A DNA stretch of 64,000 bases from G965197675 sp965197675 (GCA_965197675.1 OZ240221.1:682001-746000); one strand, 5' to 3'. Counted from the stretch's first letter, positions 9,053 to 18,405 are shown. Notes: generated by a model from the letters alone, not told the origin. A program made the numbers and translations.

Positions 9053-9559
9053 TTGGCACTACCTAGACACTCCCTTGTGGCATTAGTGGAGGACAAACCG
9101 GGGGTACTCAACAGGATATCCGGTTTGTTCCGTCGGCGCGGCTTCAACATAGCTAGCCTGGCAGTCGGCCACAGCGAAACTCCACATCTGTCCAGGATGA
9201 CCATAGTAGTCGAGGGTGGTGGAGGCAGCAGGGAGCAGGCATCTCGACAGCTCAAAAAGATAGTGGGAGTGGTTGAGGTGAAGGACATCACCGACGACCC
9301 CTTGGTAGCCAGGGAGCTGGCCCTCATCAAGGTGAAAGCCACCCCCGAAAGTCGAGCCGAGATCATGAGCATAGTGGAGATATTCAGGGCCAACATCATA
9401 GACGTTGGCCCAGGCTCCGTGGTGATAGAAGTTACAGGCGACGAAGACAAGGTAGAATCGCTGCACCACCTGTTAGAACCCTTCGGCATCGAGGAGATGA
9501 TGCGCACGGGACAGATAGCTATGGTACGAGGTTCAGCCAATTCGGCAAAGGAGAAGTGA
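9053..9559 (+). CDS. ilvN: Acetolactate synthase small (regulatory) subunit
   Basis: The 168-residue protein has the N-terminal ACT domain (VEDKPGVLNRISGLFRRRGF, residues 12-31) and the C-terminal half of the IlvN/IlvH family. It binds the large subunit and confers valine feedback inhibition. The start is TTG, six bases after the ilvB stop, so translation is probably coupled. The next gene starts three bases after its stop. Confidence 0.95.
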   Translation: MALPRHSLVALVEDKPGVLNRISGLFRRRGFNIASLAVGHSETPHLSRMTIVVEGGGGSREQASRQLKKIVGVVEVKDITDDPLVARELALIKVKATPESRAEIMSIVEIFRANIIDVGPGSVVIEVTGDEDKVESLHHLLEPFGIEEMMRTGQIAMVRGSANSAKEK

Positions 9560-9562
9560 CTG

Positions 9563-10567
9563 ATGATAAAGGCAAAGGTCTACTACGACGATGATGCCGA
9601 TCTAAAGACTCTAGAGAGCAAACGTATAGGAGTGATCGGGTACGGCAGCCAAGGCCACGCTCATTCCCTCGGCTTGAAGGACAGTGGGTGTGACGTGCGG
9701 GTGGGACTCTACAGTGGCAGCAAGAGTTGGCCCAAAGCGGAGGAGGCAGGACTTAAGGTTGCCGAGGTTCCAGAGGTGGCCAAAGAGTCGGACATAATAA
9801 TGGTCACCATCCCAGATGAGCGCCAGGGCGGAGTCTACGAGGAGCAGATAGCCCCCCACCTAGAGAAGGGCAAGACTTTGATGTTTGCTCACGGTTTCAG
9901 CATCCACTTCAAGGAGGTGATCCCACCCCCTTATGTAGACGTGTCCATGATAGCGCCCAAGGCTCCCGGCCACCGATTGCGAGAGCTGTTCGTGGATGGG
10001 GTTGGCGTCCCGGCATTGATAGCTATCCAACAGGACCCCTCTGAGACCGCAAGGGAGAACGCACTGGCCTACGCAAAGGGGATCGGATGCACCAAAGCCG
10101 GAGTGATCGAGACTACCTTTGCCGAAGAGACGGAGACCGACCTGTTTGGAGAGCAGACGGTGCTTTGTGGAGGAGTTACAACCCTCATCAAGTCGGCATT
10201 CGAGACCCTGGTTGATGCCGGATACCAGCCGGAGATCGCCTACTTTGAGGTGCTGCACGAGTTGAAGCTGATTGTGGACCTGATGTACAAGGGCGGTCTC
10301 GGCTACATGCGGTACTCCATCAGCGATACGGCGGAGTATGGAGACTACACTCGGGGCAGCCGCGTCATCGACGACCACGTTAGAGAGAACATGAAGAAGA
10401 TACTAGGAGAGATCCAGAGTGGAGCGTTCGCCCGGGAATGGATAGCGGAAAACAGAGAGGGTCGCACCAACTTTGATTCCCTTCGGAAACGAGATACCGG
10501 GCATTCCATAGAACAAGTGGGCAAAGAGCTGCGAGACATGATGAGCTTCTTAGCCAAGTCAAAATAG
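9563..10567 (+). CDS. ilvC: Ketol-acid reductoisomerase (class I)
   Basis: The 334-residue enzyme isomerises and reduces acetohydroxy acids with NADPH and magnesium. The Rossmann motif GYGSQG is at residues 26-31, the cofactor-specificity loop VGLYSGSKSW follows, and the metal-binding segment ETDLFGEQTVLCGG is near residue 188-201. Length fits short-form class I enzymes. AGGAG lies shortly upstream of the ATG. It is the third gene of the operon. Confidence 0.96.
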   Translation: MIKAKVYYDDDADLKTLESKRIGVIGYGSQGHAHSLGLKDSGCDVRVGLYSGSKSWPKAEEAGLKVAEVPEVAKESDIIMVTIPDERQGGVYEEQIAPHLEKGKTLMFAHGFSIHFKEVIPPPYVDVSMIAPKAPGHRLRELFVDGVGVPALIAIQQDPSETARENALAYAKGIGCTKAGVIETTFAEETETDLFGEQTVLCGGVTTLIKSAFETLVDAGYQPEIAYFEVLHELKLIVDLMYKGGLGYMRYSISDTAEYGDYTRGSRVIDDHVRENMKKILGEIQSGAFAREWIAENREGRTNFDSLRKRDTGHSIEQVGKELRDMMSFLAKSK

Positions 10568-10606
10568 GAACGATATTTTACGCTGAGCTGATGGAGGAGA
10601 GGGATC

Positions 10607-12142
10607 ATGGAGAAGGTGAAGATATTCGATACGACCCTCAGGGATGGAGAGCAGGCTCCTGGAGCCACCCTCAATGTCGAGGAGAAGATTGAGATCGCCC
10701 ACCAGCTAAACCGCATAGGCGTAGATGTCATAGAGGCGGGATTCCCCTACAGCTCCAATGGCGATTTTGAGTCGGTAAGACGAATTGCCAAGGAGGTGAA
10801 GGGGCCGATAATCGCTGGCCTTGCTCACGCCAACCCCGAGGCCGTCGATGCTTGCTGGGGAGCGGTCAAGGATGCCGAGAGTCCACGAATTCACGTATTC
10901 CTATCCAGCTCAGACGTTCACCTGATGTACCAGCTCAAGAAGAACCACGAGGAAATACTGGACATGGCTACGGAGATGGTGGCTAGGGCTAAAACATACC
11001 TAAGCGACGTGGAATTCTCACCCATGGACGCCACCCGCACCAATCGGGACTATCTTTATCGGGTGCTTCAGTCTGTGATAGATGCAGGAGCTTCCATCGT
11101 TAACATACCGGACACGGTAGGTTACACCACCCCAGAGGAGTTCTACGATCTAATCAGTAGCATCTTCGAAAAAGTGCCCAATATCCACAAGGCTACCGTG
11201 AGTGTTCACTGCCACAACGATCTGGGTCTTGCGGTGCCCAACAGCCTAGCGGCCGTACGAGCGGGCGCAAGGCAGGTGGAATGTACCATCAACGGTATTG
11301 GCGAACGGGCTGGTAACGCCTCCATGGAAGAGATAGTGATGGCCATCAGGACCCGCAACGATCTTTATGATGTAACCACTGACGTCGATACCACTCAGAT
11401 ATATAGGACTAGCCGTCTGGTGAGTGACCTGACGGGTCTACCCGTGCAACCCAACAAAGCCATAGTAGGGGCCAACGCCTTTCGCCACGAGTCAGGAATA
11501 CATCAGGACGGCATTCTGAAGAATCCCATCACCTATGAGATTATGAATCCCCAGTCGGTGGGGGTGCCCACGACCAGCCTCTTCCTCGGAAAGCTGAGCG
11601 GCAGGCACGCTCTGAGGAACAGGCTGGAGGAGTTGGGCTATACCCTTTCAGATGAGGAGCTTCGGCGGACATTTGAAGCGTTCAAAGAGGTGGCCGACAA
11701 GAAGAAGGAGGTCACCGACCGAGACCTGGAAGCACTCATGGGAGAGGAGCGTCGAACTCTGCACGAGACCTACCACATGGAGCACGTTCAAGTCTCCTGT
11801 GGTGATCACGAGGTGCCTACGGCCACCGTTACTCTAAAGGGACCAGAGGAGGTTATTAGCACCGACGCCGCCGTCGGCACAGGTCCAGTAGACGCTGTAT
11901 ACAAGGCTATAAATCGAATAGTTGATGTTCCCAACAAGCTTACCGAGTTCAGCATTAAGTCGATTACTGAAGGCATCGACGCCATGGGTGAGGTTACCAT
12001 CCGCGTCGAGAGCGATAACGAGACTTTCATAGGGCGCGGCGCAGACACGGACATCATAGTGGCCGCAGCCAAGGCTTACATGAATGCCCTGAATCGCCTC
12101 CTAGCCAGCCGGGGTGCACCAGTCACCCAACCGGTAACCTAA
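10607..12142 (+). CDS. leuA: 2-isopropylmalate synthase
   Basis: The 511-residue protein condenses 2-oxoisovalerate with acetyl-CoA, the first committed step to leucine. It has the HMGL-type TIM barrel (FDTTLRDGEQAPGATL near residue 6, VHCHNDLGLAVPN near 200) and a C-terminal LeuA allosteric domain from about residue 390 that binds leucine. ATG is preceded by GGAGGAGAGG. It stands between ilvC and leuB, and leuCD do not accompany it. A citramalate synthase paralogue is encoded downstream, so the leucine assignment rests on overall LeuA-like length and domain order. Confidence 0.93.
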   Translation: MEKVKIFDTTLRDGEQAPGATLNVEEKIEIAHQLNRIGVDVIEAGFPYSSNGDFESVRRIAKEVKGPIIAGLAHANPEAVDACWGAVKDAESPRIHVFLSSSDVHLMYQLKKNHEEILDMATEMVARAKTYLSDVEFSPMDATRTNRDYLYRVLQSVIDAGASIVNIPDTVGYTTPEEFYDLISSIFEKVPNIHKATVSVHCHNDLGLAVPNSLAAVRAGARQVECTINGIGERAGNASMEEIVMAIRTRNDLYDVTTDVDTTQIYRTSRLVSDLTGLPVQPNKAIVGANAFRHESGIHQDGILKNPITYEIMNPQSVGVPTTSLFLGKLSGRHALRNRLEELGYTLSDEELRRTFEAFKEVADKKKEVTDRDLEALMGEERRTLHETYHMEHVQVSCGDHEVPTATVTLKGPEEVISTDAAVGTGPVDAVYKAINRIVDVPNKLTEFSIKSITEGIDAMGEVTIRVESDNETFIGRGADTDIIVAAAKAYMNALNRLLASRGAPVTQPVT

Positions 12143-12261
12143 GGAACAGCGCTAGCAGTTGCGAGTAATTATCATTTCCGGTGGCTTCTTGTTTACGTCG
12201 AGATGATCTTCAGCGTGCCATATTTGGAGGCACTCGAAGGTGAATTTTCCAGGGTGAAAGC

Positions 12262-13371
12262 ATGAAAGCGAACTTGGTAGTGCTGCCCGGCGATGGTATT
12301 GGCTCCGAAGTCGTGTCTGAAGGAGTCAAAACGTTGCAACGGGTTGGTGAGATATTTGAACACCGGTTCAACCTAAGCTACGGAGTGGTGGGGGGTGGGG
12401 CTATCGATGAGTGTGGGACGGCACTTCCGGAAGATACTTTGAAGCTTTGTCGAAAAAGCGATGCCGTGCTGTTTGGGGCGGTGGGAGGTCCCAAGTGGGA
12501 CGACCCAAAGGCTAGTGTTCGTCCTGAGCAAGGTCTTCTGGCATTGCGCAAAGCCCTGGGTCTGTTTGCCAACATTCGGCCGGTGAAGGTGTTTTCATTT
12601 ATGAAAGATTCCACCCCCCTCAAGTCGGATGTGTTAGAGGGGGTTGATTTAGTGGTGGTGCGAGAGCTTACCGGCGGGCTCTATTTCGGCAAGCCCAAAA
12701 AGCAATGGCGTACCTCTCGCGGCCGTCGTGCCACCGATAGCATGACCTACACGGAGCAGGAGATAACCAGAATACTACGAGTAGGCTTCGAGATGGCTCG
12801 GAAAAGACGCAAAAGGCTAACTTCAGTGGACAAAGCCAACGTCCTGGAGTCCTCTAGATTGTGGAGGGACGTAGCCCTGGAGATGGCGCCGGAGTATCCC
12901 GACGTAGAGCTGGAGCACGTTCTGGTGGACACCTGTGCCATGCATCTTATTCGACAGCCCTCCCGATTCGATGTCCTCGTTACCGAGAATACCTTCGGAG
13001 ACATCCTGACGGATGAAGCATCGGTGCTGTCAGGATCTATGGGGATGCTCCCGTCGGCTAGTCTGAACATGAGCAGCTCTAGAGAGCAGAGCGATGGCGC
13101 TAAGATGGTGGGCATGTATGAGCCTGTTCACGGCAGTGCGCCAGACATAGCAGGGCAGAACAAGGCCAATCCGATAGGCACCATTCTGAGCGTGGCTATG
13201 ATGCTACGCTACTCTTTGAGCTTGGACGAGGAAGCAGAGGCCGTTGAGGGGGCCGTCGAGAAGGTGTTGGAGGAAGGGTATCGAACGCCTGATATAATGC
13301 AATCTGGCGCCAGGCCAACAGGTACTCAGGAAATGGGCAGCCGAATTTCAGAGAAAATCACAGCTAGCTAG
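12262..13371 (+). CDS. leuB: 3-isopropylmalate dehydrogenase
   Basis: The 369-residue protein oxidatively decarboxylates 3-isopropylmalate with NAD. Family marks are GDGIGSEV at the start, RELTGGLYFGKP near 134, and the NTFGDILTDEASVLSGSMG block near 243. Together with LeuCD it would also process the citramalate branch to 2-oxobutyrate. A gap of about 120 bases separates it from leuA without an obvious terminator; cimA follows after four bases. Confidence 0.95.
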   Translation: MKANLVVLPGDGIGSEVVSEGVKTLQRVGEIFEHRFNLSYGVVGGGAIDECGTALPEDTLKLCRKSDAVLFGAVGGPKWDDPKASVRPEQGLLALRKALGLFANIRPVKVFSFMKDSTPLKSDVLEGVDLVVVRELTGGLYFGKPKKQWRTSRGRRATDSMTYTEQEITRILRVGFEMARKRRKRLTSVDKANVLESSRLWRDVALEMAPEYPDVELEHVLVDTCAMHLIRQPSRFDVLVTENTFGDILTDEASVLSGSMGMLPSASLNMSSSREQSDGAKMVGMYEPVHGSAPDIAGQNKANPIGTILSVAMMLRYSLSLDEEAEAVEGAVEKVLEEGYRTPDIMQSGARPTGTQEMGSRISEKITAS

Positions 13372-13375
13372 AGAT

Positions 13376-14989
13376 ATGGCAACCCAGACTCGAAGCATAG
13401 TTTTATACGATACCACCCTCAGGGACGGCTCCCAGATGGAGGGCCTGTCCCTTTCCGTTGAAGACAAACTTAAGATCGCTCGAAAGCTGGACGAGTTGGG
13501 AGTGCATTACATCGAAGGAGGATGGCCGGGCTCCAATCCCAAGGATGCCGAGTTTTTCGTCAGGGCTCAGAACTTCAAGCTGGAAAATGCCACCCTTGTT
13601 GCATTTGGCAGCACTCGCAAGGCTAATATCAGCGTCGATAAGGACGTCAATATCCGGGCCCTGCTGGACTCCCAGACCAAAGTGGTGACCATCGTGGGAA
13701 AAAGCTCCGCCCTTCACGTTCGACGAGTCTTGGGGACGACTCCCGAGGAAAACTTGGACATGATAGCCGACTCTATCAGCTACTTGAAGTCTCAGGGTCG
13801 TACCCTTTTCTTCGACGCCGAACATTACTTCGATGGGTTCAAAGAAGACTCCGAGTACTCGCTGAAGACTATAGAGGTGGCAGCCAAGGCAGGTGTCGAC
13901 AGCATCGTTCTATGCGACACCAACGGCGGGTGCCTCCCCAACGAAATCGCTCATATAGTGGATAGGTCGAAGCAAGTATCAGGGCCTTCCCTGGGTATTC
14001 ACGTCCATAATGACGCTGATATGGCCATCGCCAACACTCTGATAGCCATCGACCATGGTGTAACCCACGTGCAGGGCACCATCAATGGATATGGTGAGAG
14101 ATCCGGTAACGCCAATCTCTGCTCCATCATAGCCAATCTAAAGCTCAAGATGGGCATAGACTGCGTCTCCGATGAGCAGCTTGTCCATCTATCCGAGGTA
14201 TCGAGATACATCAGCGAGTTGGTCAACGTGCCTCCTAACCATCATCAGCCCTATGTGGGAGATAGCGCCTTCAGTCACAAGGGAGGCATGCACGCCGCTG
14301 CGGAGAACAAGCTGGAGGAGAGCTATCAACACATCCCTCCCGAGCTGGTAGGCAACAGGAAACGGGTGGTGGTATCAGAGCTTTCGGGCAGGGGAAACAT
14401 CGCCTACAAAGTGAAAGAGCTGGACATCGATGGTATAGAGTTGGACGTTGAGCAGAGCAAGCAACTGCTTCAACAGATAAAGGAGCTGGAGAAGAAGGGG
14501 TTTCAGTACGAAGGCGCCGAGGCGTCCTTCGAGTTGCTGGTTCGCAGGACTCAGAAAGACTATCAGCCTCCCTTTGAGCTCGTGGACTATATGGCGGTGG
14601 TGGAAAAGCGGCGCCGGGCGCCCACTCTTCACCACGAAGGAGAAGAGCTGCTGTCTGAAGCCATGGTCAAGGTCAGGGTAGGCTCCCAGATGATCCATAC
14701 TGCCGCTGAAGGCAACGGCCCGGTTAATGCTCTTGATGGCGCTTTACGCAAGGCGCTGCTTCAGTTTTACCCAAGCCTATCAGCAGTGAAGCTTACCGAC
14801 TTCAAGGTTCGCATAATTGATGAGACATCGGGTACCGAGGCCGTCGTCCGTGTGATGATTGAGTCCACCGATGGGGAACGACAGTGGACTACGGTGGGCA
14901 GCTCAACGGACATCATCGAGGCTAGTTGGCTGGCTTTGACCGACAGCCTTGAATACTGGCTGGCAAGGCGAGAAGACCTAACCGGGTAG
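13376..14989 (+). CDS. cimA: (R)-citramalate synthase
   Basis: The 537-residue protein belongs to the long CimA type of HMGL family rather than to LeuA: it begins YDTTLRDGSQMEGLSLSVED, carries the IHVHNDADMAIAN metal motif near 205 and a C-terminal LeuA-type dimer domain. It makes citramalate from pyruvate and acetyl-CoA, providing 2-oxobutyrate for isoleucine without threonine. Being last in an operon with ilvBNC, leuA and leuB fits this role. Its 3' end overlaps the convergent PDZ remnant by 12 bases. Confidence 0.93.
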   Translation: MATQTRSIVLYDTTLRDGSQMEGLSLSVEDKLKIARKLDELGVHYIEGGWPGSNPKDAEFFVRAQNFKLENATLVAFGSTRKANISVDKDVNIRALLDSQTKVVTIVGKSSALHVRRVLGTTPEENLDMIADSISYLKSQGRTLFFDAEHYFDGFKEDSEYSLKTIEVAAKAGVDSIVLCDTNGGCLPNEIAHIVDRSKQVSGPSLGIHVHNDADMAIANTLIAIDHGVTHVQGTINGYGERSGNANLCSIIANLKLKMGIDCVSDEQLVHLSEVSRYISELVNVPPNHHQPYVGDSAFSHKGGMHAAAENKLEESYQHIPPELVGNRKRVVVSELSGRGNIAYKVKELDIDGIELDVEQSKQLLQQIKELEKKGFQYEGAEASFELLVRRTQKDYQPPFELVDYMAVVEKRRRAPTLHHEGEELLSEAMVKVRVGSQMIHTAAEGNGPVNALDGALRKALLQFYPSLSAVKLTDFKVRIIDETSGTEAVVRVMIESTDGERQWTTVGSSTDIIEASWLALTDSLEYWLARREDLTG

Positions 14990-15165
14990 CAGGTCATACA
15001 ATTTCAGTAGGCGCTGCTTGAGAGTGACATCGATGGCAGACGTATCCTCTTCGTCGAAGACAGTCAAGGTTACAGTGGCGCCGGGCCCAGCTAACTCTAG
15101 CTCCTCTCTCAACTGATCCGCTGAGACGACTTTTCTACCGTCGATGGCAGTGAGCGGACACACCC
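14978..15165 (-). pseudogene. Truncated PDZ-domain protein
   Basis: The reverse strand encodes the end of a PDZ domain: LTAIDGRKVVSADQLREEL and then PGATVTLTVF, as at the C-terminus of HtrA/DegP-type or site-2 proteases. Upstream of about 15165 the frame runs into a dispersed repeat (family B) and the rest of the protein is missing, so a longer gene appears to have been cut by repeat insertion or recombination. The stop overlaps cimA. Confidence 0.6.
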
Positions 15166-15460
15166 CTCCCTCCACAGAGGACTCCTTGTCATCAGTGTGG
15201 ATTGCAAAGGGGCTCGGCCGCTTTGCCTGGGGGTTTGGGGGCTGTGCCCCCAAGAACCACTTACCCGGGCGGGTGGAAGGGAAAGACCACACTTGCTATT
15301 CCTTGAACGGCACAAGCCCTTGCTTCAATAGTCACACCTCGTGCTGATCGGCAAGCCCTTCTAATAGCCTTACCAGCCTCATTCACCGCAGGCCCGTCTA
15401 CTGCCAGCAGGCTCCAACGAGGACTTCCTTATCATTTAGGTGGGGAATGTAGGCTTCAAG
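15150..15460. repeat. Dispersed repeat family B, copy 1
   Basis: This copy shares long near-identical blocks with 52560-52840 and 54780-55015: an ACAGAGGACTCCTTGTC-like start, a GGGGGCTGTGCCCCCAAGAA hairpin, GCTATTCCTTGAACG-like sequence and CCAACGAGG at the far end. On the minus strand of this copy one frame is open (AVNEAGKAIRRACRSARG and then VTIEARACAVQGIASV), while the other copies carry a one-base shift, suggesting the repeat contains a decayed gene fragment. Confidence 0.7.
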
Positions 15461-15526
15461 CCTGAGTCTCGCTGTAGGACATGTCTTTGCCAAAGAGGAG
15501 ATAGTACGGCTCTAGCGAAGAGAAGG

Positions 15527-15931
15527 CTAACTATCATCTATTGTCAACTCTTCTTCAGTCACCTGTCCATCAACGATGTGAAAGGCGCGTATGACCGGAT
15601 TCTCAGGGTTCTGGAGCGTAACCAGGAGATATAGAGAATCGGGCCAGGTAGCTAGCCGAACGTCCGTAGGAGAGGGATAGGCCTCGGAGGTGGTGTGCGA
15701 GTGGTAGAAGGCCACAATCTCCCACTCCTTCTCCTCAGCCTCCTTATAGGCCCGAAACATGTCCTGAGGGTCGATGAGGTATTTGACGGGGCTAGCCTCC
15801 ACGTTTCGGGCGCGATACAGCTTTTCAACTCGGCTGTCTCTACCTAACAGAATGCCGCAGCACTCATTGGGGGCGTCTTCCCGTGCGTGAGCTACTATCT
15901 CGTTGGCTTGGGCAGTGGATAGTCGAAACAA
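15527..15931 (-). CDS. M67-family (JAMM/Mov34) metallopeptidase
   Basis: The 134-residue protein is a minimal JAMM domain: catalytic Glu in PNECCGILLG (residue 23) and the zinc motif H-x-H-x10-D in FYHSHTTSEAYPSPTD. Bacterial single-domain members cleave ubiquitin-like or sulfur-carrier proteins such as ThiS/MoaD fusions, or CysO-type adducts. Length is typical. The start is TTG with weak AAGGGA upstream. It lies 24 bases after selD on the same strand and may share its transcript; a link to sulfur or selenium metabolism is only suggested by this. Confidence 0.88.
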   Translation of the reverse strand: MFRLSTAQANEIVAHAREDAPNECCGILLGRDSRVEKLYRARNVEASPVKYLIDPQDMFRAYKEAEEKEWEIVAFYHSHTTSEAYPSPTDVRLATWPDSLYLLVTLQNPENPVIRAFHIVDGQVTEEELTIDDS

Positions 15932-15955
15932 ATATCGGTCCCTTCAGGAACGGCG

Positions 15956-17005
15956 CTACTCCGTAACGTGAATGCGGCGGCGATCATCCACGACTATCTC
16001 TCCGACAACTACAGAGTCATTGACTCCTGCTGCTTTCAAGGCATTCAAGAGCTGAGGTGTCTTTTCGGGAGCAACTGACATGAGCAATCCACCCGAGGTC
16101 TGGGCATCGGACAGAAGAAGTTTGGCCTCTTCGGATATGCCGTCTCCCCATACCACGGCATCTTGCAGGGATTCAATGTTACGTAGCGTGCCTCCAGGAG
16201 CGACTCCCATTTCCGCCAATTCCCACGTACCAGGGATGGTAGGCACGCTGGGGAGGTTTATCCTCGCCCCTACTCCGCTGGACTCGACCATTTCTCGCAA
16301 GTGTCCCAGTAATCCAAATCCCGTAATGTCTGTACAGGAATTTGCTCCTACCCGGACCATAGCCTCTGCGGCGGTCTTATTGAGAGTGGACATTATTTCC
16401 ACCGCCTGGTCCTCTATCGATTTGTCGGCCTTGCCGGCTTTCCTTCCCGCAACGACAATCCCAGAGCCCAAGGGCTTAGTAAGAACTAGCTGATCTCCAG
16501 GCAGGGCTCCCGAGTTGGTTACCTGGTCGCCCGGCCTTATGACGCCAGTGACCGCCAGACCGTACTTGGGCTCTGCATCGTCTATGGTGTGTCCACCCAC
16601 AATTGTTGCTCCGGCCTCAGTCATCTTGTCCATTCCCCCCTTGAGGATTTCGGCCAGGACATCTTTGGAGAGGCTCATGGGGAAGCAGACCAGGTTCAGA
16701 CCGATAAGAGGCCTGGCTCCCATGGCGTAGATATCGCTAAGGGAGTTGGCCGCCGCGATGGCGCCGAAGCTGTAGGGGTCGTCTACGATGGGAGGGAAGA
16801 AATCGACGCTCTGGACCAGAGCAAGCTCGTCGCTGACTTTATACACGGCAGAGTCATCGCGAGTGCTCGTCCCCACCAGCAGGTTAGGATCGCTAGTCAG
16901 CGGCAATTGACTCAGGACTTGGACCAAGTCCGTGGGGCTAAACTTGGAAGCTCAGCCTCCGGAGTGGGCCAAGGTGGTCAGTCTCACTTCTTCGCCCGCA
17001 ACCAT
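15956..17005 (-). CDS. selD: Selenide, water dikinase containing selenocysteine
   Basis: SelD makes selenophosphate from selenide and ATP for selenocysteine and selenouridine synthesis. The sequence from 16927 onward is clearly SelD (LVGTSTRDDSAVY, GHTIDD, the FGLLGHLREM block). Extending upstream in the same frame to ATG 17005 crosses one TGA at 16952-16954, codon 18, in the context AHSGG-TGA-ASKFSP. This aligns with the catalytic Cys17 of E. coli SelD (GAGCGCKISP), so the TGA is read as selenocysteine; the second Cys is Ser here. A SECIS-like hairpin follows. The complete protein is 349 residues, the usual length; gene finders that stop at TGA would start 26 codons late. GAGGGA precedes the ATG. 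Confidence 0.92.
16915..16954 (-). promoter_or_regulatory. Selenocysteine TGA and bacterial SECIS hairpin of selD
   Basis: On the minus strand the TGA at 16954-16952 is followed, after 20 bases, by GGACTTGGTCCAAGTCC (16931-16915). It folds as GGACTT/AAGTCC with a GGTCC loop, about 26-30 bases after the TGA, within the known distance for bacterial SECIS elements. The loop GGTC resembles the GGUCU apical loop of E. coli fdhF, which binds SelB. Confidence 0.8.
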
Positions 17006-17254
17006 TTCCCTCTCTAAGCTCCAGTGCAGAAAGACGTGTCCAAGGATACAGTATTATAACTCAGATCGACTCGTAATGTAGGATGTCCAACCCGGCGAAA
17101 CAGGGCAATCTCATTTTGAGATAGCGGATACACCGCAAGTCGTTTTTCCGGCTTTCGCCAGAGTCCAGACAGGCGGGGTGGGAGTTGGGCCAAAGCTGAT
17201 TTTGGCCGAAATGCGATGGCCCTGCATCATATCCCGACTGAGCTTGCGTGTGGC

Positions 17255-17324
17255 AACTTGATTGTCTTTTCTGTTTAGCTTTGAAACTTGATTGAATTTT
17301 CCGGTTCACGTTCAAACTTGATTG
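17255..17324. repeat. Three AACTTGATTG repeats at exact 30-nt spacing
   Basis: AACTTGATTG occurs at 17255-17264, 17285-17294 and 17315-17324. A weaker match (ATCTTGATTG) is at 17378-17387. Regular internal repeats near a boundary are typical of IS21-type element ends, so an element terminus is a possible explanation. Confidence 0.6.
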
Positions 17325-17604
17325 AATTGTAAAAAAAGTTTTATTTTCGGGGTTTTCCAGGCATGAAGATGTCGTTAATCTTGATTGAGTTTTTCATCAG
17401 CTTGGGGTTGGACCCAACCACCCGCCCAGGTAGGTTTTGGGGTCTGGGGGCACATTCCTTCGAGGAACTCAGGACAGGCCTCCAAGCCACCTGCCAGAGG
17501 GTGGTTCCCTTCGGTAAACTCAGGATAAACTCTAAGCTCACCATGAGTGGCGGGCACTCTCGCGGGCTTCTGGAACGGGAAGACATCCGCCCCATACAAC
17601 AGGC

Positions 17605-17790
17605 TTCCCTGGATTCCCGTGCTTGACACGGGAATGACGGGAAAGAGGGGGTGGCAGTGGAATGACGACATAGGAGGTGAGGTCACCCTTCCCTTCGACT
17701 ACGCTCAGGGTAAACTTTAGGCTCAGGATGAGCGGATACACAACACCGCTGCCCCGCTCACTTCCTTCGACAAACTCAGGGTGAGCGGAT
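17605..17790. repeat. Dispersed repeat family C, copy 1
   Basis: It contains the hairpin ATTCCCGTGCTTGACACGGG, then AATGACGACATAGGAGGTGAG, then CTTCGACTACGCTCAGGGT-type palindromic units. The same order of units recurs at 18190-18405 and 27825-28005. Confidence 0.75.
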
Positions 17791-18189
17791 GTTTCTTTTG
17801 CCTCCCGCTCATGGTGAGTCTATCGAACCGTTTGAGCGGGGCGTTGACAAGCTCTTGAAACCAGCGAGAGTTCCGGCACTGCTTAAATCCGTTCTGGTTG
17901 CCCTTGGGAGCACCTACACCTGGGCGACGACCTCCGTAAGGAATAAGGGTGATACCTCCTTGTAAGCGAGATGAGTATTTGAATTATAGCACGCAGGTTC
18001 TCATTCTATATATGGCCGCGTGGCACAACGGGCATTGAGTCCGGCCAAGAAAGGCGCGCATTCTTCCCCAAGCACCCGCCCTGGTAGGTTTTTAGATATG
18101 GGGGGACACCCCCCAAGCCCCCCGCCAGAGGGTCACTTCCCTCTGGACATCCGCTCACTTCCTTCAACTCGCTCAGGGTGAGCGGAGAA

Positions 18190-18405
18190 CATCCCGCCCC
18201 TGGATTCCCGTGCTTGACACGGGAATGACGGGAAAGAGAGTGGCAGTGGAATGACGACATAGGGGGTGAGGGAACCCTTCCCTTCGACTACGCTCAGGGT
18301 AAACTTTAGGCTCAGAGTGAGCGTATATACAACACCCCCCGCTCATGGTGAGCTTAGAGTTTATCCTGAGTTTACCGAAGGGAACCAGGTGAGCGGATGC
18401 TCCAG
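18190..18405. repeat. Dispersed repeat family C, copy 2
   Basis: Nearly identical to the copy at 17605-17790 through the ATTCCCGTGCTTGACACGGG hairpin and the CTTCGACTACGCTCAGGG unit, and shares its end (GTTTATCCTGAGTTTACCG) with the 27.8 kb copy. It lies just downstream of the DUF35 gene. Confidence 0.75.

Noticed and set aside
16925..16927. TTG 16927 as the SelD start codon
   Set aside because: It would drop the catalytic N-terminus; the same frame continues upstream through one TGA at the known selenocysteine position to an ATG with a ribosome site.
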